A DNA stretch of 16,118 nt. Origin: CAYZQE01 sp964480635. Lineage in GTDB: Bacteria > Pseudomonadota > Gammaproteobacteria > GCA-001735895. Positions 15,452-16,118 of the stretch are shown here, piece after piece (the first letter of the stretch is position 1; each line of letters opens with the position of its first letter). Location of the stretch: assembly GCA_964480635.1 (NCBI GenBank), contig CAYZQE010000058.1, positions 1 through 16,118 of the forward strand. The letters run 5' to 3'. The translations under genes were made by a program, and so were the position numbers. Below the pieces are notes generated by a model. It did no database searches. It saw only the letters and a program-made list of their open reading frames with translations, and had not been told where the DNA came from.

Positions 15452-16006
15452 ATGAAAAAAGTATATATATCAGCACAAGAGTTACTCGAAAGCTCGTTTA
15501 AATTAGCAAATCAAATATTTGAAGATGGGTTTAGACCTCATTTTATAGTCGGAATTTGGCGTGGTGGTGCCCCCATAGGAATTGCAGTGCAAGAGTATTA
15601 TGAATATAAAGGTGTTAGTACTGACCATATAGCAGTGAGAACATCATCGTATACAGGTATTAATCAGCAATCACGCGAAATTAGAGTGCATGGCCTGCAT
15701 TATTTAATTGAAAATGCGAATGCGGGCGAAAGCTTATTGATTGTAGATGATGTGTTTGATTCGGGGCGTAGTGTTGAAGCATTAATACAGCAAATAAAAA
15801 AGCAATCACGATTAAACACGCCATCAGATATTCGAGTGGCTTGTACTTGGTACAAACCGAGTAAAAGGGCAGTTGATATTAAACCTGATTATTACGTTCA
15901 TGAAAGTGAAGAATGGTTAGTGTTTCCACATGAGCTAACAGGTTTAACTAAGGAAGAAATTCTTGAAGGTAAATTTGACCTAAAAAATATTAGCGAATTA
16001 TTTTAA
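15452..16006 (+). CDS. Purine phosphoribosyltransferase, likely hypoxanthine type
   Basis: The 184-residue product is a type I phosphoribosyltransferase. Residues 36-43 (WRGGAPIG) form the pyrophosphate loop region and 95-108 form the PRPP-binding motif LLIVDDVFDSGRSV, with the acidic pair Asp99-Asp100. The closing KPDYYVHESEEWLVFPHEL stretch is typical of the predicted phosphoribosyltransferases grouped as COG2236, often labelled hypoxanthine phosphoribosyltransferase. It would convert a free purine base plus PRPP to a nucleotide, i.e. salvage placed beside degradation. The exact base (hypoxanthine, xanthine or guanine) cannot be read from sequence. It starts 12 bp after allA with the best Shine-Dalgarno in the run (AAGAGGT about 6 bp before ATG), suggesting independent and possibly stronger translation. 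Confidence 0.8.
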   Translation: MKKVYISAQELLESSFKLANQIFEDGFRPHFIVGIWRGGAPIGIAVQEYYEYKGVSTDHIAVRTSSYTGINQQSREIRVHGLHYLIENANAGESLLIVDDVFDSGRSVEALIQQIKKQSRLNTPSDIRVACTWYKPSKRAVDIKPDYYVHESEEWLVFPHELTGLTKEEILEGKFDLKNISELF

Positions 16007-16064
16007 AAAATTAGAAGAATAAAGGCTGGTATTTTAGCTTGAGATTACTTATCACCCACCGTGG

Positions 16065-16118
16065 TTAATGATGCTGTTTAATATTATAAGTCACAACGCC
16101 TTCAACAAGGCTATCAAG
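16065..16118 (-). CDS. Possible C-terminal end of a convergent gene, cut by window edge
   Basis: On the minus strand a frame enters from the right edge and reads LDSLVEGVVTYNIKQHH before TAA at 16065-16067. Seventeen open codons are too few to prove a gene or name a family. The position facing the end of the purine operon, and the lack of any plus-strand gene, make a convergent neighbour plausible. The 58 bp between the two stops hold no clear terminator. Confidence 0.25.
   Translation of the reverse strand, partial: LDSLVEGVVTYNIKQHH

Overview
The window looks like a chromosomal segment of a low-GC gammaproteobacterium, possibly marine or aquatic. The evidence is the trpS-scpA-scpB-rluB neighbourhood, a single-chain PurL of about 1290 residues as in gammaproteobacteria, and an integron integrase remnant closest in my memory to the Vibrio/Shewanella chromosomal type. 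I cannot name the genus. Every complete gene lies on the plus strand.

Left edge (1-993): a 29-bp near-perfect palindrome precedes a truncated, catalytically dead integron integrase (intI remnant). About 300 bp of eroded sequence follows, including a possible small gene broken across three frames. This looks like the decaying end of an integron or other mobile region abutting the core chromosome.

Housekeeping block (994-5393): tryptophanyl-tRNA synthetase (long form, apparent TTG start), ScpA and ScpB (condensin partners of SMC), a WD40-type beta-propeller lipoprotein, and the 23S rRNA pseudouridine synthase RluB. Genes are tightly spaced from scpA to the WD40 gene. A dispersed-type palindromic repeat lies between rluB and purL.

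Purine block (5516-16006): it opens with purL (de novo purine synthesis) and a YtoQ-family nucleoside deoxyribosyltransferase-like gene. After a leader with a 15-bp perfect hairpin comes a compact catabolic run: puuD (membrane cytochrome-c urate oxidase), guaD (guanine to xanthine), a second amidohydrolase best read as 8-oxoguanine deaminase (8-oxoguanine directly to urate), alc (allantoate to ureidoglycolate plus urea), allA (ureidoglycolate to glyoxylate plus urea), and a phosphoribosyltransferase probably for purine base salvage. Gaps are 1-16 bp and two junctions are ATGA overlaps, so this is almost certainly one operon.

The window lacks xanthine dehydrogenase, 5-hydroxyisourate hydrolase, OHCU decarboxylase and allantoinase, so the pathway must be completed elsewhere. 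The right edge holds what may be the last 17 codons of a convergent gene. I found no CRISPR array, rRNA, tRNA or clearly new defence or mobile system. The most distinctive features are the pairing of 8-oxoguanine deaminase with a cytochrome-linked urate oxidase, the puuD leader hairpin, and the WD40 lipoprotein behind scpAB.
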